Shown here: positions 51,066-60,983 of the stretch, piece after piece
How the letters are laid out: each line of letters starts with the position of its first letter
Numbering within the stretch: the first letter of the stretch is position 1
NCBI GenBank assembly: GCA_002083525.1
Contig: LWDM01000023.1
Span: 189,693-253,692 of the forward strand
Reading direction: 5' to 3'
From: Proteobacteria bacterium SG_bin9
GTDB taxonomy: Bacteria > Pseudomonadota > Alphaproteobacteria > Rhizobiales > Xanthobacteraceae
DNA: 64,000 nt
Translations under genes and position numbers: made by a program
The notes under the pieces: generated by a model
What the model was told of the DNA's origin: nothing
What the model saw: the letters and a program-made list of their open reading frames with translations, nothing else
Databases searched by the model: none

Positions 51066-52427
51066 ATGACGACGCTGGAATGTGATCGTCCGGCACTGGC
51101 AGTGAGCACGACAATGCAGCCTCGCATTGAACAGAAACCGCGCGTCGTCATCGTCGGCGCAGGCTTTGGTGGCCTCTCCGCGGCGCAAGAGCTTGCCGGC
51201 GCGCCATTCGATGTGACTCTGATCGACCGCCACAACTACCACCTGTTTCAACCGTTGCTGTATCAGGTCGCGACCGCCGGACTGTCGCCGGCCGATATCG
51301 CTGCACCCATCCGCAGCATCGTCCGTGGACGTTCGAACCAGACCGTGATGCTGGCAACCGTCACTGACATCGATTTGAAGACCAGCGAGGTCATTGCTGA
51401 TGATCGCCGCATCCCCTTCGACCACCTGATCCTCGCGACCGGCGCACAGCACGCCTATTTCGGTCACGATGACTGGGAGCCGTTCGCGCCCGGCCTGAAA
51501 ACCATCGATGACGCCACGCGGTTTCGCGCGCGCATGCTGCTGGCGTTCGAACGCGCCGAGAGCGAAACCGATGCTGACGAACGCAAACGGCTGCTGACCT
51601 TCGTGGTCATCGGCGGTGGCCCGACCGGCGTCGAAATGGCCGGCGCGATTGCTGAACTTGCCCGGCGCGCACTGGCCAAGGATTTTCGCATCATCGACCC
51701 GACATCGACACAGGTGGTCCTTATCGAAGCTGGCCCCCGGCTGCTCGCCGCCTTCGACCCATCCCTGTCCGAGCAAGCCCAACGTTCGCTGGAGCGGCTT
51801 GGCGTCGAGGTCCGCCTCGGAAGAGCGGTGACCAGTTGCGATGCCGACGGCGTTGTCCTCGGCGACGAGCGGATCGAAGCGCGCACGATCATGTGGGGCG
51901 CCGGCGTGATGGCCTCACCGGCAGGACGCTGGCTGAACGTGCCGGCCGACCGCGCAGGCCGTGTCATGGTCGGCGCCGATCTTGCGGTTCCAGGTCATCC
52001 GAATATCTTCGTCATCGGCGATACCGCCACCGTCAACGATGGCAGCGGCAGGCCGCTCCCAGGCGTGGCGCCGGTTGCCAAACAGCAAGGATACTACGTG
52101 GCGAGGAAGCTGATTGCGGAGAACAGAGGGCAGCCCATCGCAACGCCTTTTGCCTATCGCGATTTCGGATCGCTGGCGACGATTGGGCGCAAGCACGCCA
52201 TCATGCAGCTCGGCCGTTTCAAATTATCAGGTTTCGTTGCTTGGCTTCTCTGGTGTGTTGCACACATCTATTTCCTGATCGGTTTCCGAAATCGTATCAT
52301 TGTCGCGCTCAACTGGATGTGGAATTACGTCACCTTCCAGCGTGGCACGCGTCTCATTACGGGCGTCCGAGAAGCGCAGATGCGCCCGCCTCATTCGTCC
52401 GGTCACTCCAATCGCAACGCTGCATAA
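51066..52427 (+). CDS. ndh: type II NADH dehydrogenase (NDH-2)
   Basis: About 453 residues from the ATG at 51066; ATG 51114 is an alternative that starts nearer the fold. NAD/FAD motifs: RVVIVGAGFGGLSAAQEL and LTFVVIGGGPTGVEMAGAIA. YHLFQPLLYQVATAGLSP and PNIFVIGDTA are typical NDH-2 blocks. A C-terminal membrane helix (VAWLLWCVAHIYFLIGF) anchors it. It oxidises NADH with quinone without pumping protons. Confidence 0.9.
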   Translation: MTTLECDRPALAVSTTMQPRIEQKPRVVIVGAGFGGLSAAQELAGAPFDVTLIDRHNYHLFQPLLYQVATAGLSPADIAAPIRSIVRGRSNQTVMLATVTDIDLKTSEVIADDRRIPFDHLILATGAQHAYFGHDDWEPFAPGLKTIDDATRFRARMLLAFERAESETDADERKRLLTFVVIGGGPTGVEMAGAIAELARRALAKDFRIIDPTSTQVVLIEAGPRLLAAFDPSLSEQAQRSLERLGVEVRLGRAVTSCDADGVVLGDERIEARTIMWGAGVMASPAGRWLNVPADRAGRVMVGADLAVPGHPNIFVIGDTATVNDGSGRPLPGVAPVAKQQGYYVARKLIAENRGQPIATPFAYRDFGSLATIGRKHAIMQLGRFKLSGFVAWLLWCVAHIYFLIGFRNRIIVALNWMWNYVTFQRGTRLITGVREAQMRPPHSSGHSNRNAA

Positions 52428-52457
52428 TCCATCGGCCACATTCCCAAGCATCCCCTC

Positions 52458-53165
52458 ATGTCAGCACCTTCCGACGACGTCGCCGCCACACTGCGCCAAG
52501 CCTTCGAAGTCTGCCGCGATATGGATGGCACTTTGAGAGAGAGGCTCACAGCTTATGCAGCCGCAAGCCGCAAGGCACTTCCCGCCTACGGCGAGGCGGT
52601 CGATCGGCTGGTCGTGCGCATCAACGAGAATGGCGGCGGCGAGAACGCGCCCCGCCCCGGCGAACTGTTGCCGGACTTTGCGCTTCCCGACGAGAGCGGC
52701 CGTTTCGTGACCCTCGCGGAGTTACGAGCAACCGGCCCGGTAGCGGTGATGTTTCACCGCGGCCATTGGTGCCCGTATTGCCGGCTGAACGTCAACGCGC
52801 TGGTGCGGGCACAAGATCAAATCGCGGCAACGGGTGCAAAAGTCGTGATTGTGACACCCGAGCGGCAGCCGTTCGCACAGCGTTTCAAAACGGATTCGGG
52901 GGCACCGTTTCCGGTGCTCACCGACATGGACAACGGCTACGCGCTGGAGCTCAATCTTGCGATCTGGCTGAGCCAGGATCTACAGGCGATTCTTTCCCGC
53001 TACAACATGCCGGACTTTCACGGCAACAATGCCTGGATGCTGCCGATCCCCGCGACCTTCGTGGTCGGCCGCAACGGACTCGTGAAGGCCCGTTTCGTCG
53101 ATCCGGATTTCCGCAAGCGCATGGAGATCGACGACCTGATCGCCGCGCTCAGGGCCGCAAGCTAA
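52458..53165 (+). CDS. peroxiredoxin-like protein (paralog 1)
   Basis: A 235-residue AhpC/TSA-like protein. Residues 1-60 form a helical extension (TLRQAFEVCRDMDGTLRERL). The thioredoxin fold has LLPDFALPDESGRFVTL and active site FHRGHWCPYCRL (C105, C108). C-terminal PIPATFVVGRNGLVKARFVD matches peroxiredoxins. It probably reduces peroxides with a thiol donor. It is convergent with a LysR gene; the two stops are one base apart. A close paralog is at 56240. Confidence 0.88.
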   Translation: MSAPSDDVAATLRQAFEVCRDMDGTLRERLTAYAAASRKALPAYGEAVDRLVVRINENGGGENAPRPGELLPDFALPDESGRFVTLAELRATGPVAVMFHRGHWCPYCRLNVNALVRAQDQIAATGAKVVIVTPERQPFAQRFKTDSGAPFPVLTDMDNGYALELNLAIWLSQDLQAILSRYNMPDFHGNNAWMLPIPATFVVGRNGLVKARFVDPDFRKRMEIDDLIAALRAAS

Positions 53166-53166
53166 C

Positions 53167-54051
53167 TCAGTTGTAGCGGGACCAGTCGGCGCCGCGCAGC
53201 AACCGCATCGCTGCGCCCGCAACAGCCGTGCGCTGGCGGCCGGCGACACCATACAGATGCACGGTCCGCTTCAGATCCAGCCCGGAGACATCCGCTCGTT
53301 TGAGCACATCGGGCGCATTCGAGCTGCGCGGCACGAACGCAATGCCGACATCGGCCTCGATCAGCTCGATCAGGTCGCGCTCCGACGAGATCTGGTGGCA
53401 GCTTCCGACCTCGATGCTTTGCTCGCGCAGGCTGTTGCTGAAACGCTCTGCACATTCGCAATAGGTACGGTTGAGCAGCTTTTCCTTGGCGATGTCGCTG
53501 ATATCGATACTGTCCTGGCTGGCCAGCCGGTGCCGGGGATTGAGAATGAGCTGAAATCGCTCGGTAAACAGCGGCCACGCGTCGATCCGCTCCCATTCGT
53601 CGTCGACTTCGGCTGCGATTCCGAGTTCGACCTCTCCGCTCTTGAGGAATTCAGCGACTTCCTTGCTGGTGCCGCGCATAAAGCGGAATTCGAGACCCTT
53701 GAAGTGCTTCTGGATCTCATCGAGGTGCGGAATCAGGAGTGATAGATCGACCGACTCGGTGAGCGCAATACGAAGCGACCCCACCTCGCCGCTCTTGAAC
53801 GATGACGCCAGCGAGCGGGCGCCGGCAGCCGCGTCGTAACACTGCTGCAGCAGCGGGAGCATACGCTGGCCGAGCTCCGTGAGCTGCGCGGCCGGCCGCT
53901 CGCGGCGGAACAGATCGCCGCCCAGCTCAGCCTCAAGCTGCTTGATCGCACGCGTCAGCGAAGGCTGCGTCACGTTGCATTCGTCAGCCGCACGCGTGAA
54001 ATTCAGCGTGCGCGCGACAGCCAGAAAGTACCGAACCTGATGCATCTCCAT
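53167..54051 (-). CDS. LysR-family transcriptional regulator
   Basis: A 294-residue LysR regulator. The HTH is HQVRYFLAVARTLNFTRAAD then CNVTQPSLTRAIKQLEAELG. The effector-binding domain has GSLRIALTESVDLSLLIPHL. Cysteines near residue 202 (YCECAERF) could be redox-active, but this is unproven. It is convergent with the first peroxiredoxin gene and divergent from bdhA (187 bp), and may control either. Confidence 0.92.
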   Translation of the reverse strand: MEMHQVRYFLAVARTLNFTRAADECNVTQPSLTRAIKQLEAELGGDLFRRERPAAQLTELGQRMLPLLQQCYDAAAGARSLASSFKSGEVGSLRIALTESVDLSLLIPHLDEIQKHFKGLEFRFMRGTSKEVAEFLKSGEVELGIAAEVDDEWERIDAWPLFTERFQLILNPRHRLASQDSIDISDIAKEKLLNRTYCECAERFSNSLREQSIEVGSCHQISSERDLIELIEADVGIAFVPRSSNAPDVLKRADVSGLDLKRTVHLYGVAGRQRTAVAGAAMRLLRGADWSRYN

Positions 54052-54238
54052 AGTGCCGGCCCCGTATCGATCTCCCCGCTATGCAGGCTGTTCTAGCCGA
54101 AACGGGTCCGAAATCCCACCACAAGCGCGATAGCGGACGCGTATGGATAAGGAAGCCAGCAGGCATTTCCGTTGCGCCGCCGAGACTTGCAGACTTTTGC
54201 CCATCGCCGCTGCCTGACGCCGCGCAAGGGGTAATTCC

Positions 54239-55060
54239 ATGAACGTCCAAACCAAACCTTTGGCGGCCATGCCGCAGTCGTTGAAAGGAAAGGTATCCCT
54301 CGTTACCGGATCGACGAGCGGTATCGGGCTCGGCATCGCCCGCGCGCTGGCTCAGGCAGGCTCTGCTGTGGTCTTGAACGGCTTCGGCAGCGCCGACGAC
54401 ATCGCCCGCGCCCAATCGGGCATCGAGACTGACTTCGGCATCCGGGCAGATTACTCGGCGGCCGACATGTCGAAGGCCGAAGCGATCAGCGACATGGTGA
54501 TGGAAACGCTGCGCGACCACGGCCGGCTCGACATCGTCGTGAACAACGCCGGCATTCAGCACGTCGCACCGATCGATCAGTTCCCGCCCGAGAAATGGGA
54601 GGCGATTCTCGCCATCAATCTGTCATCGGCCTTTCACACGACGCGCGCCGTATTGCCGGCGATGCGCGCCCACAAGTATGGACGCATCATCAACATTGCC
54701 TCCGCCCATGGCCTTGTCGCCTCGCCCTTCAAGTCCGCCTATGTCGCCGCGAAGCACGGTATCGTCGGCCTGACCAAGACGATCGCACTCGAGACCGCCG
54801 AAGACGGCATCACCTGCAACGCCATCTGCCCGGGTTACGTCTATACGCCGTTGGTCGAGGCCCAGATCGAGGGTCAGGCCAAGGCGCACGGCATTTCACG
54901 CGACAAGGTCATCAAGGATGTACTTCTCGCACAGCAGCCGAACAAGCGCTTCGCCACGGTCGAGGAACTCGGCGCGCTGACCGTGTTCCTCGCCAGCGAG
55001 GCAGCTCAGTCGATCACAGGCATCGCGCTCCCGGTCGACGGCGGCTGGACAGCTCACTGA
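54239..55060 (+). CDS. bdhA: 3-hydroxybutyrate dehydrogenase
   Basis: A 273-residue short-chain dehydrogenase. The cofactor motif TGSTSGIGLGIA starts near residue 23, NNAGIQHVAPI follows, and the catalytic triad is Ser in NIASAHG with Tyr/Lys in SAYVAAKHG. The segment ICPGYVYTPLVEAQI and the loop for hydroxybutyrate are typical of BdhA. It oxidises (R)-3-hydroxybutyrate to acetoacetate with NAD, for PHB turnover. The patatin gene follows 10 bp later. Confidence 0.92.
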   Translation: MNVQTKPLAAMPQSLKGKVSLVTGSTSGIGLGIARALAQAGSAVVLNGFGSADDIARAQSGIETDFGIRADYSAADMSKAEAISDMVMETLRDHGRLDIVVNNAGIQHVAPIDQFPPEKWEAILAINLSSAFHTTRAVLPAMRAHKYGRIINIASAHGLVASPFKSAYVAAKHGIVGLTKTIALETAEDGITCNAICPGYVYTPLVEAQIEGQAKAHGISRDKVIKDVLLAQQPNKRFATVEELGALTVFLASEAAQSITGIALPVDGGWTAH

Positions 55061-55070
55061 GGTAACTGCA

Positions 55071-56210
55071 ATGGCGGACGGTCCGAACAGTCAACCCAAC
55101 GATCATCCCGGCCAAATCGTGCTGGTGCTGCAAGGCGGCGGAGCGCTTGGCTCGTACCAAGCCGGCGTCTATGAAGCGCTGCACGAAGCTGGCATCGAGC
55201 CCGACTGGATCATCGGCACATCGATCGGCGCGATCAACGCGAGCCTGATTGCGGGCAACCCGCCTGAGCAGCGCGTCGAACGACTGCGCGAATTCTGGAA
55301 GCGGATGGAGCAGAAACCGCCGTTCACGGTGCCCGGCGCCTGGCCCGGCTTCCATGATGCGCTGGGATACTGGACCACGCTGATGCGAGGCATTCCCGGT
55401 TTCTTCACACCGAACCCGTTCGCCCACGTCGGTCTCGACTATCCCCTTGGCGCCGATCAGGTCGGCTATTACTCAACCGGCGCACTCGAGCAGACTCTGC
55501 TGCAGCTCGTCGATTTCTCGCTGGTCAACCGGTGCACGCCGCGCCTCACCGTCGGCGCCGCGCATCTGCGCACCAGTCAGATGCGTTACTTCGACAGCCG
55601 CGACCACAATATCGACGTCAAGCATGTGATGGCGTCGGGCGCACTTCCGCCCGCCTTCCCGCCTGTGCGGATCGACGGCGAGCTTTATTGGGACGGCGGC
55701 ATCCTCTCCAACACACCGACCGAAGCGGTTTTCGATGACAATCCGCGCAAGAACTCGCTGATCTTCGCCGTACACATGTGGAATCCCGCCGGCAGCGAGC
55801 CGCAAACGATGGCGGAAGTGCTCAACCGGCACAAGGACATCCAGTATTCGAGCCGCATCGCCAGCCATATCGCGCGCCAGCAGCAAACCCATCGTTTGCG
55901 CCATATCATTACCGAACTGACGTCGCTCTTGCCGAACGACGTGCGGCAACAACCAGCCGTAAAAACCATGACGGCTTACGGCTGTTTCACGCGCATGCAT
56001 GTGGTTCGGCTCTTGGCACCGCAACTCGAGCGGGAGAACTATACCAAGGACGTCGACTTCAGCCCGTCGGGAATCAGCCAGCGCTGGCACGCCGGATATG
56101 CCCACACCCGGCGCATGCTGGAACGGCGGCCATGGATTGGCTCGTTCGATCCGCTCGCCGGTGTTATTCTGCACGAAGAAGATCATTCGCTGCCAGTGGC
56201 TACAGGATAA
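55071..56210 (+). CDS. patatin-like phospholipase with DUF3734
   Basis: A 379-residue protein. The oxyanion hole is GGGALGSYQAG (22-32), nucleophile Ser51 in GTSIG, and the catalytic Asp208 in DGG. The C-terminal DUF3734 region is typical of alphaproteobacterial patatins. It often sits next to bdhA, where it has been linked to PHB metabolism, and lies here 10 bp downstream of it. It is cytoplasmic, without signal peptide. Confidence 0.9.
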   Translation: MADGPNSQPNDHPGQIVLVLQGGGALGSYQAGVYEALHEAGIEPDWIIGTSIGAINASLIAGNPPEQRVERLREFWKRMEQKPPFTVPGAWPGFHDALGYWTTLMRGIPGFFTPNPFAHVGLDYPLGADQVGYYSTGALEQTLLQLVDFSLVNRCTPRLTVGAAHLRTSQMRYFDSRDHNIDVKHVMASGALPPAFPPVRIDGELYWDGGILSNTPTEAVFDDNPRKNSLIFAVHMWNPAGSEPQTMAEVLNRHKDIQYSSRIASHIARQQQTHRLRHIITELTSLLPNDVRQQPAVKTMTAYGCFTRMHVVRLLAPQLERENYTKDVDFSPSGISQRWHAGYAHTRRMLERRPWIGSFDPLAGVILHEEDHSLPVATG

Positions 56211-56239
56211 CTGGCAGCTCTGGGGATCGGAGACGATTG

Positions 56240-56944
56240 ATGGACTCCGCAACGGTCGGTCAGCGCCTGCAAGAGGCATTCGATCACTGCCGTGAAATGG
56301 ATGGCTCGGTCAATGAACGGCTGGCATCGTACGCGAGCGCGCTGAAGGCGATCAATCCGGACTTCGCGGACGCCGTGCAGCGACTGATCGAACGCCTGCA
56401 GCGCAGCGGCAGCGGCGAAGGTGCGCCAATGGCCGGCGATGCGATGCCACCGTTCGCGCTGCCTGACGAAACCGGACGCATCGTCACGCTGCAGAGCTTG
56501 CTGGATAAGGGTCCGGCAATCATCACATTCCAGCGTGGGCACTGGTGCCCGTTCTGCCGGATCAACCTTGCAGCGATCTCACAAAATCTCGACACAATCC
56601 TCAGCGCGCAAGGCCAGATCGTCGCGATCACACCTGACCGGCAGGAATTCTCAGCCGCATTCAAGACTGACGCCGCAGCACATTTCCCAATCCTGACCGA
56701 TATCGACAACGGCTACGCACTATCGCTCAATCTTGCGATCTGGGTTGGCCTGGAACTTGAGCGCATGATGGCCGCACGCGGCCGCAGCCTGCCGCAATAT
56801 CAAGGCAATGACGCCTGGATGCTTCCAATCCCGGCAACCTTCGTCGTCGGACGAAATGGCATCATCAAGCGGCGCTTCGTCGATCCGGATTTCCGGCGGC
56901 GGATGGACATCGACGACCTGATCGACGCTGTAAGATCCAGCTGA
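56240..56944 (+). CDS. peroxiredoxin-like protein (paralog 2)
   Basis: A 234-residue protein, closely related to that at 52458 along its full length, including the helical extension (RLQEAFDHCREMDGSVNERL), the active site FQRGHWCPFCRI (C103, C106) and the C-terminal PIPATFVVGRNGIIKRRFVD. Started at the ATG at 56240, 29 bp after the patatin stop, so likely part of the bdhA operon. The longer open frame upstream overlaps the patatin gene and is discarded. Confidence 0.88.
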   Translation: MDSATVGQRLQEAFDHCREMDGSVNERLASYASALKAINPDFADAVQRLIERLQRSGSGEGAPMAGDAMPPFALPDETGRIVTLQSLLDKGPAIITFQRGHWCPFCRINLAAISQNLDTILSAQGQIVAITPDRQEFSAAFKTDAAAHFPILTDIDNGYALSLNLAIWVGLELERMMAARGRSLPQYQGNDAWMLPIPATFVVGRNGIIKRRFVDPDFRRRMDIDDLIDAVRSS

Positions 56945-57230
56945 AAAACCCCGCGCGCTGCGCCAAGCTCATCATGCGGCACTGGCCAATCGGCCCAAGG
57001 TCAGGATTTTCCTGGCCTTTAGCTGACCGCTTTTGCGTGCATCATCAAGCCGGCCAGTCCGATGCTGCGATAGCAAACTCCGATCATCGACAAACGGGCA
57101 GCCACCCGGCTACATAACCTTTACCTATAGATTCAAGTCGGACGTCCTGCATACACTTGCGTCTTTCGGCCTCTGGCCCCGCATTGCATACTGAGATCAA
57201 AGAAGGCCGCAGGAATCGCCCGGATTCATC

Positions 57231-58124
57231 ATGATCGACAAACTTGAGTTTCTCATCGCACTCGCCCAGGAACGGCACTTCGGCCGCGCGGCCGACGTGT
57301 CTAACGTCAAGCAGCCGACTCTGTCGGCAGGCATCAAGCAACTCGAGGAGACGCTCGGCCTGTTGCTCGTGAAGCGCGGATCACGGTTCCAGGGCTTCAC
57401 CCCGGAAGGCGAGCGGGTTTTGGACTGGGCACGGCGAATCGTCGGCGAGAGCCGCGCTATGCATCAGGATATCGACGCGCTGAAGCATGGCCTCGTCGGC
57501 CACCTGCGCATCGCCGCGATTCCGACGGCGCTGGCAATGACCGCGAGCCTGACGACGCCGTTCCGGATGCGGCATCCGAATGTGCGCTTCAGCATCCTGT
57601 CGCGAACATCCATCGAAATCCTGCGCATGCTCGAGAACCTCGAAATCGATGCGGGCCTGACATACCTCGACAATGAGCCGCTCGGCCACGTGACGACAAT
57701 TCCGCTGTATCGCGAGCACTATCGTCTGCTGACGTCATCGGACAGCGCCTATGGCGATCGCGAGTCGGTGACGTGGGCGGAAGTCAGCGAGATTCCGCTA
57801 TGCCTGCTCACGCCCGATATGCAGAACCGGCGGATTATCGACCGCATGCTGCAACAGGCGAACACGACCGCATCGCCGATGCTTGAGTCCAACTCGATGA
57901 TCGTCCTTTACGCACATGTGCGGACCGGGCGCTGGGCCAGCGTCATGCCGGCGGTGCTCGCCGAAACGCTCGGCCTTACCGACAAGGTCAGATCGATTCC
58001 GATTGCCGATCCGGACAATGGTCACTCCATAGGCCTGGTCCTGCCCGTGCGTGAACCGATGACACCCCTGGCGGCAGCGCTTAGCAGCGAAGGCAAGCGG
58101 CTCGCCAAGACAATGGGCGGCTAA
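57231..58124 (+). CDS. LysR-family transcriptional regulator
   Basis: A 297-residue LysR regulator. The HTH is IDKLEFLIALAQERHFGRAA then SNVKQPTLSAGIKQLEETLG, with the effector domain from LVGHLRIAAIPTALAMTASL. It resembles regulators found beside NAD-dependent formate dehydrogenase operons, but no such operon is here. It is preceded by a 286-bp gap without clear features and followed by a palindromic hairpin. Confidence 0.9.
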   Translation: MIDKLEFLIALAQERHFGRAADVSNVKQPTLSAGIKQLEETLGLLLVKRGSRFQGFTPEGERVLDWARRIVGESRAMHQDIDALKHGLVGHLRIAAIPTALAMTASLTTPFRMRHPNVRFSILSRTSIEILRMLENLEIDAGLTYLDNEPLGHVTTIPLYREHYRLLTSSDSAYGDRESVTWAEVSEIPLCLLTPDMQNRRIIDRMLQQANTTASPMLESNSMIVLYAHVRTGRWASVMPAVLAETLGLTDKVRSIPIADPDNGHSIGLVLPVREPMTPLAAALSSEGKRLAKTMGG

Positions 58125-58133
58125 AGGAAGGCT

Positions 58134-58163
58134 GCGATATTGCGCGGCAATTGCCGCTATCGC
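58134..58163 (+). terminator. palindromic hairpin after LysR gene
   Basis: The perfect 14-bp palindrome GCGGCAATTGCCGC (58144-58157) is extended by GCGATA and TATCGC arms with a 4-base bulge. It lies 9 bp after the stop. There is no T-run. Confidence 0.45.
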
Positions 58164-58250
58164 GCTGGAACCGCCGACCCGGTGGCGTCAATCCGTCAAA
58201 ATCCGGTGACGATGCCCTAAGCCACATCGTCACGCTCCGCGAGGCACCAG

Positions 58251-59609
58251 TCAGCTCGCGGACATTTCGATATCGCCCAGCTCGCGAACGCGCGAAGAGG
58301 CGGCCACCGTATGCGACGCGACGAAGGCCTCGTGATTCTGCTCGATATGATCGAGGTGGTAAAGATAATTGACCATCACTCCGAACGACTGACGCATTCC
58401 GTTCCGGGACATGTCCGCGGCAATGTTGATGCGCTCGAGACGCGCGCCATTGCCGAGGTGGAAGCGTGCAACCGGATCGGCCGGCTTGCTGCTGCTGTTC
58501 TTGGCGTGGAGGAAATAGATGGCGGCCGCCCGGGCCAGCGCCCTTTCGCTAAACGCGGCTGCACCGGACGGATCGAGCAGCGGCGACAGCTCCTGACGTA
58601 ACGCCGGCGACAGAAGCGGCGATTGCTTCTGCTTTAGCTCTGACAGACACCAAGCCGCGAAGCCCGGCGCCGGCGACAATGTCACGAACGTCTTCAGGCC
58701 GGGCAGTTCCCGCTTCAGGTCTTCCACCACCTGCTTGATCAAGAAGTTGCCAAACGAAACGCCGGCCAGGCCCTTCTGCGTATTCGAGATCGAATAGAAC
58801 ACGGCCGTCGTTGCTGCCGACGCCGCAAGCGGCTGCCGGTCTGCTGCGAGCAGCGGTGCGATCGCGTCGGGTATACCCGACGTGAGCGCGACCTCAACGA
58901 AAATCAGCGGCTCGTCGCCGAGTTGGGGATGGAAGAACGCGTAGCAGCGCCGGTCAGATGGCTGCAAGCGGTTGCGCAGGTCATCCCAGCCGTCGATGGC
59001 ATGGACGGCCTCGTATCGAATGATCTTTTCGAGGATGTTGCCCGGCGTGCTCCAATCGATCCGCCTCAATACCAGGAAGCCGCGATTGAACCACGACGAG
59101 AAAAGATGGACGAAATCGCCATCCACGACATGCAGATCCCTGTTGTCCTTGACGAACCGCATCAGATCTTCGCGCATGCGCACGAGTCCTGCGGTTCCGC
59201 CTTCGGCAAGGTTGATGCGCCGGAACAATTCCTGGCGGCGCGGCTCGGCTGCGTCATGCAGTTCGGCGATATCGACCTCGCCGCCTTGCAAACGATATCT
59301 CTCGATCGCCTTGTCGAGACGCTTGCGATCCGCCCCATACGTCTCAAGCAGAGCGTGTGCAAACGACCGGCGCTCGGCTTCGCTCGCCAACAGATAGCGC
59401 GTGAGTAGGGATTGTGCGAGCGCCACGCCCGACGCCTCGCCCTTTTGCGACAGGAGCTGGCTCGCGATCTGAACCAAATCGAGTGGCGGCCCCTCCGCAA
59501 TGGGCGTCCGCAATTTCAAGAGCGACCGCCCGCGCGTCATAATCGTGTCCATCAGATCGGACAGAAATCCCGAACGCTGGGCCACCAGTCCTGCCGCGTC
59601 GCTCTGCAT
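58251..59609 (-). CDS. matA: malonyl-CoA decarboxylase
   Basis: A 452-residue protein started at the ATG at 59609 with GGGGGCG/TAGGA before it; an upstream start adds 27 residues without support. It has the MCD N-terminal helical domain (LARYLLASEAERRS-like) and C-terminal acetyltransferase-like domain. Family blocks: RRIDWSTPGNILEKIIRYEA, CYAFFHPQLGDEPLIFVEVA, NTQKGLAGVSFGNFLIKQVV, and TLSPAPGFAAW. It converts malonyl-CoA to acetyl-CoA. It lies 84 bp after the nitrilase gene, both on the minus strand. No malonyl-CoA synthetase gene is in the window. Confidence 0.92.
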   Translation of the reverse strand: MQSDAAGLVAQRSGFLSDLMDTIMTRGRSLLKLRTPIAEGPPLDLVQIASQLLSQKGEASGVALAQSLLTRYLLASEAERRSFAHALLETYGADRKRLDKAIERYRLQGGEVDIAELHDAAEPRRQELFRRINLAEGGTAGLVRMREDLMRFVKDNRDLHVVDGDFVHLFSSWFNRGFLVLRRIDWSTPGNILEKIIRYEAVHAIDGWDDLRNRLQPSDRRCYAFFHPQLGDEPLIFVEVALTSGIPDAIAPLLAADRQPLAASAATTAVFYSISNTQKGLAGVSFGNFLIKQVVEDLKRELPGLKTFVTLSPAPGFAAWCLSELKQKQSPLLSPALRQELSPLLDPSGAAAFSERALARAAAIYFLHAKNSSSKPADPVARFHLGNGARLERINIAADMSRNGMRQSFGVMVNYLYHLDHIEQNHEAFVASHTVAASSRVRELGDIEMSAS

Positions 59610-59693
59610 TCCTACGCCCCCTATGGTTGAACAAGTGACCAAACGAACGCCAGATGACAGAAGCGCCGTCACGTCGACGGTACGACGCACCGG

Positions 59694-60788
59694 TCAGAGA
59701 CTGCTGTAGATCTCCGGTGCTTCTTGATATGGACGATGTCCCTCGCCGCCATTGCCATTGAGTTGAATCGCCCGACGGCTTTCTGCTTCCGAACTATCGG
59801 CGACGACCGCCTCGACGAAATGAGCCGGCTCGAGCGGCGTGCGGTTGACGCGCAGATCGAAAATATCGAAGCGGTTGTAGTAGCCGACGACGTCGTGAAA
59901 TTGCTTCGGCTCCACACACTTACCGGTATCGATGTCGGCATAGAGAATGCCTTCATGTTCGGACAGTGTATCGCCGATGACGTTGCAGCTCGGATCGAGC
60001 ACCATCGAAACGCCGCGCGGTGATCCATCGATGATGTCGAGGCTTGCCTTGTTGGCGTTGCTGAGCGCTTCGCGCATCGCCGCATCGACGAAGCCGGACG
60101 CGACGATATTGAAGACCTTGGCTTCAAACGCATGCGCACCGGCGCGAATTTCGATCGCTCGGCGCAAATCGTAGGCGCCCTCTTCCTCCGGCGGCCGCGT
60201 CGGCCAGATCGGCGGATATGACGAGACGTGGACCTGTTCACCCTGCGCCATCAGCGCGTAGCGCGCGAGCGGGTTGGTGTTCTCGCCGCAGATCAGCATG
60301 CCGACCTTTCCGAGCCGGGTCTGCGCAACGCGCAACCCACGCGCGTCGCCGGACGCCCAGACCAGCTTCTCGTAGAACGTCGGCACCAGTTTACGATGGT
60401 GATTGAGTACCGCTCCATCGTCGCCAATCAGGAGGTTCGAATTCCAGATGCAACCGACGCTGGCGTCCGTACCCTCGGTGAAACCGAGCGATACGAACAC
60501 GCCATGCCGGCGCGCGGCCATGCGGATGGCGCGGATCGATGGGTCGCTGATCTTTTGCGCCTGGGACACCAGCGCGCGGAAGAAGCCGTGGTTGTAGATC
60601 GGTGCCTGCAAGGCGGCCCAGATCGGAAATCCGGGCAGGAACGACTCCGGAAATGCGACGAGTTCGGCGCCAGCCTTCGCCGCTTCAGCGATGAGATCGC
60701 ACGCTTTCTCGGCGGTCTTCTCGGCATCGAGAAAAACGGAAGAAGCATGGCACGCAGCCGCCTTGAACGTCGGATACTGGATTGTCAT
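59694..60788 (-). CDS. nitrilase
   Basis: A 364-residue carbon-nitrogen hydrolase. The catalytic triad is Glu48 (FPESFLPGFP), Lys133 (HHRKLVPTFYEK) and Cys167 (LICGENTNPLARYAL). Length and the C-x2-N segment fit true nitrilases rather than amidases. It converts a nitrile to an acid and ammonia. The start at 60788 is the first Met fitting the fold; an upstream extension lacks a ribosome site. Divergent from a branched-chain-type ABC importer and upstream of malonyl-CoA decarboxylase, suggesting a nitrile that yields malonate or a similar acid. Confidence 0.9.
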   Translation of the reverse strand: MTIQYPTFKAAACHASSVFLDAEKTAEKACDLIAEAAKAGAELVAFPESFLPGFPIWAALQAPIYNHGFFRALVSQAQKISDPSIRAIRMAARRHGVFVSLGFTEGTDASVGCIWNSNLLIGDDGAVLNHHRKLVPTFYEKLVWASGDARGLRVAQTRLGKVGMLICGENTNPLARYALMAQGEQVHVSSYPPIWPTRPPEEEGAYDLRRAIEIRAGAHAFEAKVFNIVASGFVDAAMREALSNANKASLDIIDGSPRGVSMVLDPSCNVIGDTLSEHEGILYADIDTGKCVEPKQFHDVVGYYNRFDIFDLRVNRTPLEPAHFVEAVVADSSEAESRRAIQLNGNGGEGHRPYQEAPEIYSSL

Positions 60789-60983
60789 CGCAGGACCTGC
60801 AGTTGTCGAATGGGGCGCCCATCGCACCATCCCTTGCGACAAGTTGTCGGTCACGTCGCTGCGGGAGGTAAGTCCCCATTTCTGCACGGGCCTTTGCATA
60901 CTTGTTCAGGGTGCGTTGCCGCACAGATGAGCAGGTTACTTTCGCACTGCGCAGGCGTTTTCCGCAAATCCCCTTGCGAGTTT

